Made by a program: the position numbers and the translations under genes. The notes under the pieces were generated by a model. It had not been told where the DNA came from. It saw only the letters and a program-made list of their open reading frames with translations, and did not search any database. This document shows, piece by piece, positions 12,332 to 23,848 of a stretch of 64,000 bases of DNA; within the stretch, counting starts at the first letter, position 1; each line of letters starts with the position of its first letter. The DNA comes from Termitomyces sp. T153 (taxonomy: Eukaryota > Basidiomycota > Agaricomycetes > Agaricales > Lyophyllaceae): assembly GCA_018296165.2 (NCBI GenBank), contig JACKQL020000045.1:372001-436000 (forward strand), given 5' to 3'.

Positions 12332-12691
12332 ATGTCTTCTGTCATTGTCACCACTACCCTAGCTAATCATGAGCATGCCCTCTGTGTTTACTTGGGCAAA
12401 ATTGATCAAATCCCAGTGAGAGTGCATGAGGTGATGGTGGCTGATCCTGAATGGGCCATTATGAGGTTCTTCAAGACATATCTCTGGTGGTTTGAGATGG
12501 CAGGAAGTGGGGTAGAGTGGCTGGGAAGTGCTACCATGGAAAAGGAGTGCTGCAAGCTGTATGCTCATTATGCTAGCAAACCATTAGTGGCATCTTATGC
12601 CAAGAACTTTGTAAGTGTTTTTACCTTCTTTGCACCAGTTGCTAACATTGTTGCTAGGCTCCTCTTTGACTTTCACTGGAGTATGAGATAG
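12332..12691 (+). CDS. Unrecognised 119-residue open frame in repeat DNA
   Basis: One uninterrupted frame, rich in aromatic residues (MRFFKTYLWWFEM), ends at 12691. I recognise no domain. It lies between repeat A and a Tc1 end, so it may be a fragment of a mobile element or captured gene rather than a host gene. Function unknown. Confidence 0.25.
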   Translation: MSSVIVTTTLANHEHALCVYLGKIDQIPVRVHEVMVADPEWAIMRFFKTYLWWFEMAGSGVEWLGSATMEKECCKLYAHYASKPLVASYAKNFVSVFTFFAPVANIVARLLFDFHWSMR

Positions 12692-13249
12692 AGGACCTAG
12701 TGTCACTAGGAATTCAGCAATGTTGCTAGATGTCTTCTTAGTTGGTGTCTGACCTGACTCCTGATGAACTTTCTGGTTTCAGCATACCCTTCATGATCTG
12801 GCCATCACTAGGTGGTTTGCTATTATTTCTTGATAAGCCATATTTTCCCTTGTATGACCATTGACATGAGGAACATTTGGTCTTGCTCTTTCAAGTGCAA
12901 AGGAGCAGGTAGAGGAGGCCTCATTCTACAGTGGTTCAAAAAACTGTCCCAATGTTTTATACTTTTTGAAAGATGACATTGGCATGAAGGACTGGAAGTA
13001 CTTAAAATTCTAGTTAGATCATGTAGGGTACTATGTAATCATAGCTACCAATTACACCTAAGCTCATGTAATTCAAATCAGAACTGATGGAGTAATGGCC
13101 ATTTTAAAATATTCACTTTATTGGGATAGTTTTTTGAGCATCTCTAATTATGGTATTTAGTACTTTGTATGTCCTCCATTTGCCTTGATAACTGCTTGCA
13201 TCCTTCTAGGCATGCTTTCTATCAGTGTTTGGCATACCTCTGCTGATAT

Positions 13250-14142
13250 TGATATGCCTGTCTCGAGTACGAGACAGGTTGAATATACTTAAAAAGAGAG
13301 ATAAGGGAAATACCAATCAAAACAAGCTGAAAACTGTAAGCTTGGGTAAATGTCGAAAACTGTAGACATAAAAACCTTACCTAGTATAAAACAAATATCA
13401 CCAAAGAACCCAAGAAAGCACGCATTGAACGACGCCAGCAGGACCTATGATGTCGAGAACAGCTGGTCATGCATTTGATCAACGATCAATGGCTGTGCTT
13501 GGCAAAAACCGGCTAGAACAGCTAACCAATGCCAAGGACAGCCATAGACATCTGAATGCATAGCAAAAACCCTGCCTCCCCTCAACCCTGCACACCAGAC
13601 CATCCAGAGACCAGACCTAGCCACCATACAAACTACGCGGAGCCTGCTAAGAGAGGAGTGGGAAAAGAAAAGAATGAGAAAAAGAGGTTGGACAAATGGA
13701 TAACCGAGTAACACCGACCCAGCACGTCATTGCAAACGGCCAACCAATAACAGAGGAAGGCCAAGGAAAACCACGCGGTACACCCACGGGAGCGCACAGA
13801 AAACAGCCTGGTCCGTGCGTGTACGACAAGCTATAAAGAGGAGAGCAGGATTGGAGGAAAAGGGCAAGCAATGACGTACTACAGCTCGGCTAGCCCCAGG
13901 GAGTGGCTAACTTAGGCCTACAAGTATTTAGTTGTTTCGGGTTTTAATTATATATATTTGTTTGGACCCATTCAATAGTTTGAGGCTGTCTCAGCTAACA
14001 AATAAATCAATTTAAAATCTATACCTACAACTGTAACGTCTAAGTGAGCTTTTGTGTAATTGAAGCCTCCAAAACTCTGTGAAAACAAAGTTTGATCCGT
14101 TGATCCAATCAATTGACGGCATCAAGCTTACATTTCACATCA
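13250..14142. mobile_element. Solo LTR inserted in the Tc1 relic
   Basis: The sequence starts TGATATGCCTG, ends TTTCACATCA and interrupts the transposase code. ATAT flanks both sides (possibly a 5-base duplication). Its right half resembles the solo LTR at 47728-48536: both have a TATAAA-type motif, AGGGAGTGG, the AATCAATTTAAAATC block and an end in ...CATCA. No internal domain was seen. Confidence 0.72.
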
Positions 14143-14764
14143 ATATTCCATCCCACTCCTTTGCAACCCTCTCCCACAATTCGTGCACATCATGAAGGAG
14201 TGTTTTATATTGCCTAAGCTGCTTCTTGAGGTACTCCCAGAGGTGTTCAATAGGGTTAAGATCAGGGGATTGGGCTGGCCACCAGAGGACATTAAAGTTG
14301 TTGTCTTCAAACCACTTGTTAGCTCTCTTGGAGTTGTGTTTGGGGTCATCATCCTGTTGAAAGTAGTGGGCACCCTCCTCCATCTCCAACTTTTCAAAGC
14401 TCTCCTTTGCTCTGTCATCCAAAATCTCAAAATACTGCTCTACATTCATAATTTCCACCACCTCTACCAGCTTTCCTATCCCATTTCAACCCATACAGCC
14501 CCATTCCATGATATTATTCCCTTCTCCATGTTTCACAGTAGGTGTAGTGGTTTAGTTTGAAATGCCCTCTCCTTGTAGCTTCCACACATACTGCTTCCCA
14601 TCAGACCCAATCCTGTTAATCTTTGTCTCATTTGTCCACAACACTCTTTTCCAGTCCCCCACAGTCCAGTTTTGATGCTCTTGAGCCCATTTAAGTTGTA
14701 GTTGCCATTGTGTAGCAGTTGTTGAGTTGTTGCATAGGCACAGCCACTTCCCCACATCTGTCAT
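14143..14764 (-). pseudogene. Tc1 transposase fragment (DDE)
   Basis: Two overlapping minus frames hold NETKINRIGSDGKQYVWKLQ (first Asp replaced by Asn here; the other copy has TDETKI), HYFQQDDDPKHNSKRANKW (second Asp) and SPDLNPIEHLWEYLKKQL (catalytic Glu). Second-Asp to Glu spacing is 34 residues, as in Tc1-type DD34E transposases. The final ~25 residues lie beyond the LTR insertion. The catalytic box is better preserved than in the full-length copy, but the N-terminal half is missing. Confidence 0.88.
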
Positions 14765-14779
14765 TGCATACTATATAGG

Positions 14780-15200
14780 GATGAGCTATAGTCTGTGCTT
14801 TCAGCACAGGCCTATAGTTCTTGCTAAGACCTAGACCAAACCCTCACTTTGTTTGTTAAGTCCTTGATATCTTAACCAATGCTAAGATCCAGACCCAATC
14901 TCACTATGTTTGGTTAGGTCTTTGTATTTTGTTAAGTCCATGCTAAGATCCAGATTCAATCTTACTACATTCAGTTAGGTCCTTGATATTATAACTCAAT
15001 GCTAAGATTCAGACCCAACTTCACTATATTTAGTTAGGTCCTTGATATTCTAATTCAATGCTAAGATCCAGACCCAACCTCACTACATTTGGTTAGGTTT
15101 TTGTATTCAATTAACTCAATGCTGAGATCCAGACTCAACCTCACTATGTTTGGTGAGGTCTTTGTATTTCATTAACTCCATGTTCAGAACAAGATCTAAT
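14780..15200 (+). repeat. 61-bp minisatellite, array 1
   Basis: About six imperfect units follow the pattern AATGCTAAGATCCAGACCCAACCTCACTATGTTTGGTTAGGTCCTTG... A leader (GAGCTATAGTCTGTGCTTTC) precedes the array, as at 57365. The same motif forms array 2 at 57400-57780 and a short array at 58700-58860. Confidence 0.8.
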
Positions 15201-15259
15201 CCTATTTTGGTCTGATTTTTTTTGGTGATTTTATTAGCCATTAGGCATATCTACATTCA

Positions 15260-16100
15260 TTGTTAGCTCCTAGAGGCCAGAAACAAGAAGTTGTTCAAAA
15301 GCTCTTAGTTGTTTTATGATTTATCAGTCCACTGCAGAGAAATGCAGTTATGCACAATGTGTGGGACTTGGGTCTACTCCCTTTGGTCAGAAACTTTAGC
15401 AATTCCTGCCTGGGGGGTGTTTTGTCCCCATACAAACCAAAAACCCACACATTGATCTCTGTGCTTGGTATGATCTTTTCCCTTTGGATAGTCATCCATG
15501 TATCAGCCACTAGGCTCTTGTTTAGGGCCTTATTGCCATACCTCATCTCATTTGAAGCCAGACAGTCCAGTTTTATTCTCTGTACTAGCACATTGTTCCA
15601 TTTTGCTGCCACTTCTTCATTTGCTGGTCTGAATTCTAAGTCTGAGCCCCATTTTATTCTCCATTCAAATCTTAGTTGCCATATCAGGCATGCAGACTCA
15701 GATACTATGATTATACATTCTTGTACCTGCCTTTGTCATCTTCCTCTTTTCAAATTTGAGGATCATTAGGTGGCAGCCAAGAATCAGCCCTTCACTTGAT
15801 TTCTCCCAGACAAGGCCCCTCATTTTTCACAAGGCTTTTGCCTGTTTTCAGACCTCTCTTTGGCCTAATACAGTGCACTCAGTTAGTATATGTTTCATAC
15901 TTTCTGTTGTTTCATATTCACTGTACTTGCTTCTGTGCTCATAGTGAGGTATGTTCTTGCTGTAGGCATCCACCTTATAAGTACTGTAAAATGCTTTCCA
16001 GAGGAAAGTTCTTGCCTCTTCTGTTAGTCTTTGTTTATCAGTGATTTCCAGAGCCTCTCATTTGTAGGTGTGCTCTCTGTAGTTTTACTGCCCACCTTGC
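15260..16100 (-). pseudogene. C-terminal tail of a non-LTR type reverse transcriptase (broken)
   Basis: The minus strand reads ARTFLWKAFYSTYKVDAYS, then YEHRSKYSEYETTESMKHI and LTECTVLGQREV before a stop. This fits the zinc-binding region that follows RT/RNase H in fungal LINE-like elements (W..F..., a C-x-x-C replaced here, E...H...C). A further frame at 15295-15612 continues it. No RT core is present. Confidence 0.5.
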
Positions 16101-16199
16101 CATGTCCAGGTTCATGACTATGCATTTTCTATAAGGTTGATTCTTTTTCTCTATTATTTCCCTGTATAAGGGGGCTTAGGATGCATTGCATAGTCTCAC

Positions 16200-17140
16200 C
16201 CCACTGAATACATAGCCAGGGACTATTTCCAGAGTTTCATGTCTGTTACTAACAATCCCATCTGATTGGTCCTTGATTTTTATTTGTAAAAGTTCCAAGA
16301 GTTCCTCAATAGAGTAATCAAGATTGTCATATAAATAGAACTTTTCCACTCATCTCTTTAACTGTTTCTTTTTTCAATCAATGTACTTATAGTCCTGTCA
16401 TTGTTTCAGGATAATGAGCTTTTGTAGATGATAGTTGCCAGGCCTAATGCAGACAAGACCACATTCACTGCTTGATTTGAAGCCAATGCCAAATTCCCTA
16501 ACAACAACACTTATTAGAGCTTTCCAGCCAAGTTTATCTATGAAGCTTCTAAAAGGACTTGGAAGGAGAGGCAAAGAGGAAGAGCTACTCAGGCTACTTT
16601 CTAATTTCTTTCTCTTTAGTATATCTTGGTGTCATAAAATTGTCAAACATGCTCTTGAAATTGTATGACCAAAAAAGGGGACACAAGGTGGAGGAGGTTT
16701 AATTCATGAAGAATGATAATTTTTCAAGTATATAAAACATGATCTATTGGATAATAATCACTTGGAAGAATTGGAAGATTGGATGCCTTACCAAATGAAG
16801 TGGGGTTGGGTCTAAATTTCAGGATTGTGTTAGAATATCAAAGGCCTAATTAAAGGGATTATTAGAACATGATCACCACTTCTCATGTTACTGTGAAAGA
16901 ATGAAGTTAAGAATAATGATATACTTATAAAAAAAGCTTTATTTGACTGAAAGAGATATTGAAATGATAGTAAAGTTTGCATCTACTGATATAAACAATG
17001 ACAAGGCTATAAGCACATTGATTGAAAAAAAGAAAGAAACAAATTGGAATGGTAAGAGAGAATAAGTGGATAAGCTCCATTTATCTGACAATTTTGATTA
17101 CATAGGATTGTTGACTGACTTTGGGTTCATCATTGATTTT
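16200..17140. repeat. Repeat B, related to 57780-58950
   Basis: The segment 16260-16420 matches 57780-57930 in direct orientation (TCTTTGATTTTT...AATCAAGATTGTCA). The segment 16560-16740 is the reverse complement of parts of 58190-58230 and 58860-58950. A mosaic of nested relics with no coding domain recognised. Confidence 0.5.
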
Positions 17141-20100
17141 ACATGGGAGGTTTTACTATGAGGTATGCCTTATGTTTACAGTTCTCAACATTTTTACCAG
17201 CTTACTAAAGTATATACTTTTATAATATACTTTAACTAGGCTTCTTCCTTTGCCAATCTCATTGTTGAGACCAGTGTATCATCATAACAAACCAAGTCTG
17301 TATGATACATATGCACATCCTCAACAACCCAAATTCAATGTAACAATAAATCATTGTAGAGCATAGACATTATGTCAATTAATCACTGAGGCACATAGTA
17401 TCTTGTAAGTTTGCAACCTATTATCTCAACCAAATTCTGACCAGAACCACAAGTGACCAATGTGATTGAGCAACTTTATGCTTGTCTTGTGTAGCCCATT
17501 GTATTGTGTGCTGATGAACCTGCTAGTTTCCATATGCAAACACAAAAGAGTATGATACAATGTATACTAGAGTTGATACAATGCTAATACATTTCTAAAT
17601 GAGATGGGTTCCTTCTGTATCTCAGAGCTGGAACAAGACAACTGTTGATTCTGAGTTCAGGGAAAGGGTATCCAGAAATACCATGCTTCACTTCAAATCA
17701 AGGAAATTCCAAGTGAATAGATATTTGTCTATGGCAAAAATGGGTATGGGAGACAGTGTACAAAGTATAAAGGTTGGGGCATTCTGAGGTCAGCACACAC
17801 AGCTGCTCAGGGTGTTTGCCACACAGGCCAGGGTAGTCACACAGACAGAAAAGGTGAAGCCACACAGGTGAAAGCACACAGCAAAACAAGAAATCCCAGT
17901 GGAAACTTTAGCACAATAGCATACCACAACATGGAAGTTCCAAATCACACAGAAAGCTACCTGAACATAAAACTTGCTCAGTGTCTAGACTACTGGGCAA
18001 AGAGTGTGGAGCTTGTCAAATCAATTGGTTTCTGTGCTGAGGGTTTTTCTATTCTGAGTCTGAGGCATTTGTATTGGTGTCTCCTATGCTCTAGAGCACT
18101 GCCTGATGCACTGGTACTTGTTTTCTGGGTTACCCAGTGGTTAAATTGTTGTGCCACAACTGGCTAGACAGACTCCCAGTTCCACTGCTCACATGGAAAG
18201 CTTAATTGCTGTGATCTGACAGCTTTGGCCTAAGCTTCAACATTCTAGTCCAAAATTCTACCAAGTTCTCAGTATTAGACAATCTGTGTCTGACTCTCCA
18301 ATACCACATTCACTCAATTGTGAACAATGCACATTGCTGAAGTTCTCTGATCTGGTAGGTACAAGGCCTCCTGAAGTCATTCTCCATTTCTGCTTCATCC
18401 TGCTGGCATATGCACCTTTACACTATCCCAGTAGTCTTCAGTAGTATAGCCCATAATCCCTATACAGCTGGTGATGCACAGCTTTGTCTGATGAGGAGAT
18501 ATTTGAATACCACCCACATCCCTGACATGCATGCCTGGTTGTCAGTATGATCAGAATCACTATAAAGTTATGACTGTCATAGTACTTCATATCTGTTCTG
18601 ATAGCTGTCATAATATAGTATTATTTGTAAAAATGAATGAGTGTATACCACATCAGCACTTGTTATCTTTCAGACTTTGAGTGCCTCTCTGCCCATGCAG
18701 TTTTGCATTTTCTTCATGTCTTTCCATAAACTGAATGTCATCAACAAAATCCATGATGGCACAACTAAACTTGTGATCACCCAGAAACTTCATCAGAATT
18801 TGATTCCTGTATTGGATCTGACTGCAAAGGATGCATGCTGCTTCTTCAAACATTTATGAATGGCAGATTGATATTCAATGTGTTAACTGGCAGTGTAAGT
18901 CAGCATTTGCCACACTTATGATGTGTAGGCCTTGGAGGGTCCATTTAGTACATGCCAGAGAAGTATACACATTGACGTGTTGTGAAGAACATGAACTCTC
19001 AATCTGGTATTATAACACTACCTGAGTCTGTTAGATATGACAAGTATCTACCAATAATATTCTGTCCAATGGGTCATCATTGCCAAGTCATGTGGAGACT
19101 GGCAAGATCCAAGGGGATGTACTGGCAAAAGCCAATAATTGAAACATGGGTAGCGGAGCAAGCCAAATACATGTGGTGGGCCAATCAAAATACAGGTGGC
19201 CAATTGGCTGTGGGTTGTCACAACAATTGGGGCAAAATTTTGAGCAAATCAATTGGGCAAATCTATCTTCCTATCATTGCTTTTGTATTGCGAGATATGC
19301 CTTGTTATTTGACATAAATAAGGTTAAATAGATATATTTCAATTCCTAATAGGTAGATATAGGAGGATGTGCCACAATGTAGTATACTTTCAAAGAATCA
19401 GGCAAGCCACTTAGTCATCTAGACTGCATTGTGAGCATGAGCAAGAGGGAGTGACTAGAAGAGACAGGAATATTGTACTGGGCAAAGTGTTGTCTTCTGG
19501 AGGAGAGAAAAGGGGACTGTTCAGTGAGATTTTGAAGGTTGGAAATAAACACTAGCTGTTTAGTAAGATTTGGATCAAAGATTGAAAGGTTGGGAGTACT
19601 CACTAAATGACAGGGGAAGGTGGCTTGGCATTTTCAAAAGGTCCACAGGATTAAAATGTCAATGCTTTTTAAAGAGCCACACATACATGTGATCCTGGGA
19701 GGATGGTAAACATGATCATGGATCTGCAATCACATGGTCACAGGAGGTTCATACACATGATCACAACTTTTTTGGCTAGTTTTTTGAGTAAAAATGTCAA
19801 TGCTTTTTCAACAGGTAAAGCAAACATACACATGATCCTGGGGATGCATTGAAATGCTTTGCCATGTCAACACTTTCCTTGCAGTTAACACCTTAATCAT
19901 TAAGTATTAAAAGTGAAACTTAATAACTGCAGGATGACATGGATAACATGGTCTTTTGAAACTTAATGATTCAGATCTTAACTGCAGGAGTATTCAAAGA
20001 AGATGAAAAAGGTGGACTAATGTTGACATGGCAAATAATTCAATTGGAGAAAGTGTTGACATGGCAATGAATTGGGGCAAATATTATCTGTAAGTTGTCC

Positions 20101-20230
20101 AAGCAAGTGCATGCCATTTTTTAATTTTCCTGCAAAATTTATGTAGCCTCAGGCATGTGTCATTTTTTAAAATTTCCCCAAATTAGATCCCCACTTCTTC
20201 TATTGTTTTTGTGTATTTGCAATCTCATAC
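17141..20230. other. AT-rich relic DNA without recognised genes
   Basis: Short frames at 17599-17787, 17868-18167, 18641-18859 and 18982-19317 carry no recognisable domain. I see no terminal repeats or RNA genes. Confidence 0.4.
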
Positions 20231-20239
20231 TTTCCCCAC

Positions 20240-20500
20240 TGACAAACTGAAAAGGATCGACCAAAGTCCTAGAATGTCTCATAAGTCAGTAGTGAAATTT
20301 TTAACCCCTTCAATCCCATGCTCACTCACATGTTTGAACAGCTCCTCTCCAGTAGAACTAAACCTCAGTGACAAAGTGAAAAGATGAGGATTGAACAAAG
20401 TCATAGGATGTCCCATAAGTCAGTAGTGAAATCTTCAACCCCTTCAATTCCATGCTCACTCACACTGTTTGAACAGCTCTTCTCCAGTAGAACTATTTTT
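20240..20500 (+). repeat. Direct duplication of about 131 bp
   Basis: Two units begin GACAAACTGAAAAGG (about 20241) and GACAAAGTGAAAAGA (about 20371). Both contain TCATAAGTCAGTAGTGAAAT and CCCATGCTCACTCACA-like text and end near CTCCAGTAGAACTA. Confidence 0.75.
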
Positions 20501-20782
20501 GATTCCAGTTCTAGCCAAAGAGGTTCTAACAACACAAAGATTCAACAACTACCTATTCCTCTTTGTATTCAACATTCCGGCCTAGGCATATATACATTTG
20601 TACTTATTATTACCTGGCAATGTATAAAATGTCAAGCAGCAGGCAAATCCTTTGTCCTGTCTCCACTTCTTTTCTATTGCCTGCTTGTCATTAATGTGTG
20701 ATGGGCCAGATGAGTTTACGATCACAGGCAATATGTGTAAACAATAATATACCATATGTGTATTATTTGTACACTATATATA

Positions 20783-21250
20783 TTCATCTGTAAAGGGTGC
20801 CCTCCTCAGCCACACTGCCTGCTACTAACCTTCATTAAATTAACATCACAATGTTGATGTTTGACTCACCCTCAATCCACAGTGTACCAGCTGTAATTGT
20901 TTTCTATTTGACATTTGTGCAATAAATGCTGTCCAATGAAAAACACAACCAATCTCACTGTAAATATAAGATAATCAAAATTGATCTAGTTTCACATCTG
21001 TTTTAAAGGTGTTCAGAATCTACAATTAGATGTGTATTGATTCAGTGTAAATTGCAGTGTAAATGTATCATGTGATGCAAGTAAATCAGCATGTGATAAG
21101 CATGTACAATAAAATATCCAAGGCAAGTTCAATCCATTTATATTGGAGATTGAGGTCTGACTATGTACTCACTCACCTACTGAAATAATGCTCCCTACAA
21201 TGTTTTCTTCATTTGTATCACTATTTATTGTTGTCTTTATCCATTTGTCA
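20783..21250 (-). repeat. Terminal region of element B (GATGAA end)
   Basis: This is similar to 35148-35560 and, as reverse complement, to 50700-50888. Shared text includes GGG[CT]GCCC next to the end, a GCAGG..GTGTGGC-type stretch, TTTATTGCACAAATG and CAGCTGGTACACT. It defines one end of the family. Confidence 0.8.
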
Positions 21251-22430
21251 ACATTCATTATCACAATCAACATCCTCTAATGTTTAGGATTATCCACTTA
21301 TTTTGCCCTTGCACCCACAACACTTCCATGCTCAACAAAGCAAAGAAAGGACTTTCATCAGTTGTGGCAAAGTATATGGATGTGTTGATGAATTTCAATG
21401 TATTATTCCTTTCCTGGTGGTAAGTTATCACTCAAATCACCTTTTTCCAACTAATTCCAATGTACAGAACCCACAATCATTCTCATTCCCCTTCCAAATA
21501 CCACACCTTGCATGGGTATGGCAACAATAACACAATGACTATGACCTTCCACATGTTGAAGAAGCATGATTGCATTTGGAGTTCTGGTTCAGGTGGGACG
21601 AGTTTTTGTTGGATGGCTAGGTCATCACTTGTTGAGCACACAATGTTATCCATTCCTCAAATGAACCAACACAAATTCAATTTTGAAGAAGAAGAATGGG
21701 TATGTATTTCATTTTTTGCACATTGTTATTTCTCAAGAAGCATCAGTGTGGATTTGTCAAGATTTCCAACAATAGTAAATTGCAAGTCTTTATTTACACA
21801 AAGTAATCATTCATTAAATAAATTCTGTACAAATTTTCTTCTCTTTTGATTTTCTCTAGTGGTATCCATTCAAGACAAATGCTTAAATTGATTTCAGTAT
21901 CAAAATTATACAACATGCTGTATGAATCTGATATTTGGTCATGGCATCTAACAAGATATGTTCTGTTCTTTTTTTCAATACAGTGCCTTGATACTGACCA
22001 TGGTTTTCCTCTGTTTGAATATGTACACACCATGGAATGCCACAATCTACCACTTTTAGCTGTAAACAAACCATAGATTATTATGCAGTGTGCCAAGTCC
22101 CTGTGATCAGAGATTGTGCCTGAACACAATGATTGATTTTGGTAATTTTGACATCTGATGTGAAGGGGGGTTTATATCATTAATGTTACATGTCTAGTTG
22201 ACCATAGGATTGCCACTCTTGACAAACTGTTAAACAAAGGTTGACATCAACAACAAATATGTTGCTCTATCAATGCAGAGCTCAGTTTAGGATGCAATCA
22301 CCACATGTAGTGTATAAGACAAGATTTGGTTCACATTATGATATGTACACACAAGTAAGTACCTGTGTTGTGCATTGAATTTATTCTTCTGCCCCTCTTT
22401 ATCCCACAGTGAATTGATTCTACTTGAGGT
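21251..22430 (+). other. Possible captured gene on the plus strand, unrecognised
   Basis: Plus-strand frames at 21303-21530 and 21460-21849 look like consecutive exons of one protein (ISCGKVYGCVDEFQCIIPFLV, then QSFSFPFQIPHLAWVWQQ, then KHDCIWSSGSGGTSFCWMA) with a GT...AG-like gap between them. I recognise no domain. It is the only cargo that may run opposite to the rest of the element. Confidence 0.3.
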
Positions 22431-23256
22431 TCAATCACCAAACCAGGTTAGTTGAGATATGCTGATGATGGGTGATGCTGACTCTATCTCAAGTTCAACT
22501 GTGTAGATAACATCTAAAGCCGTACCCATCCTGCAGGTTTTGTTTGGTGTAGGAGCATGATGGATCATTGCTGCACACATGGTTTGCCCAATCAGTCCAA
22601 TGGTCCAAGGACATTGCAAAGTTGTAACCCCTTCCATAAAACTTCATAATGGAAGTGGCAAATCAACCTGGAGGAGTAGTGGTTGCCGCTCACATATTGA
22701 TTAAGTTCAGGTATCTAAATGTTAGTTTAGGATATGCACAGTATATGTCATTAAACAAAATATAATTTATTATGACCAAGGAATGAAAATCAACCATGGG
22801 CACTAATGGATTCACCATTGTTGATTCAAATATGTTTACTTCCATGTGACCCTGTCTCAGTACTTCAATTCTCCCAACATGTGGCATTCTTGGAAACCTC
22901 AACCTTATTACTAGTGATTGAGTCATTATGGTCAAATTGTGACTCTTCAATAACGTATCCACAACAGTTTCACATTGACCCAATGGACAGAAAATATCCA
23001 GGTTTTGTGGATAGAAGGTCCATGGGTTTAGTACAAGCAGGACACTTGATCCTCCAATGAGGCTACTGCTTGCTTTCAATAAATCCAGAATTTTCACTCC
23101 CTCCAGTCCAAGGCCATTGAACATCCTTGTAACACTGTTGGCAATATAGACCCACACAACAATTTGCAAACTCTTGCATGTTCTTCCAACATTGTATTGG
23201 TCACAAAGATTCAATTGACACAGGATTTGTTCACCAATATCCACTGTCAGCTGCAT
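22431..23256 (-). pseudogene. F-box-like / nucleotidyltransferase-fold protein, paralogue 2
   Basis: The open part (22690-23256, 188 residues) begins with an F-box-like helix (QILCQLNLCDQYNVGRTCKS). It then has SLIGGSSVLLVLNP and NLDIFCPL, the GG/GS...[DN]hDh pattern of minimal nucleotidyltransferases, and HMEVNIFES as a possible third acidic strand. It ends in NDIYCAYPKLTFRYLNLINM, aligning with ...VCAYPHLTFN...GLIN in the copies at 29449 and 49320. A further frame at 22431-22637 may continue it. It is diverged from the other two and in frame between the GS and DhD motifs. Activity and substrate are unknown; the nucleotidyltransferase call is an inference from motif spacing. Confidence 0.5.
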
Positions 23257-23848
23257 TAGTCTACTTTCTAACGTTTATAATAAGCATGCGCCATCTTCTT
23301 AGTGTTCACAACTTACTTTGATTGGTTCTTGAGCAACAAGCTTTTTTATCTTTGTTCTCTTTTTCTACTTTATTTCCAATGCTTTTGCTGTAAATTTTCC
23401 CTATAGGTTGTTATTGAGAGCTATTACTATAGGAAACCATTACAAACCCTTTTTTTTATGTGAGTCATTCTAGGTTGGTGTATGTAACAGAATACTCATT
23501 CAATGGCAAAAATTAGCAACATATATTAGGGGATGTTTTATGCATTTCACCAGTGAACACATTTCAACCTTTTAGGAGAGAATCAAATCATTGATCATGA
23601 CAAAACACAGTGACATCTTGCCAAAGGTACTGTCCCTTTTTTTCATTCTACATGTCTATTTTTGTTAGAACCATAGCAATCCTCATTCACTTTGACTTAG
23701 TGTACAATCACCCCCAGTTTAGCATATGTCTGAAGACTTGATGTGGTGTCTTCTACATGCTGGTGAATTTGAAATCAAGGTTTAAGATATAATACAAGTG
23801 GCCAACTATATGACCACAATTTTATAGGTTTCATATGTAATTTACACT
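23257..23848. other. Spacer inside element B
   Basis: AT-rich, no open frame of note and no recognisable repeat; it separates two cargo genes. Confidence 0.4.

Larger units (their letters stand above)
12929..14764 (-). mobile_element. Tc1/mariner relic, minus orientation, split by an LTR
   Basis: The end at 12929 (CAGTGGTTCAAAAAACTGTC, preceded by TA) matches both inverted ends of the full Tc1 copy at 45017-46552. The C-terminal transposase code follows to about 13249, is interrupted by an LTR (13250-14142), and resumes to 14764. The other end is lost where it meets the 61-bp minisatellite region. Confidence 0.88.
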
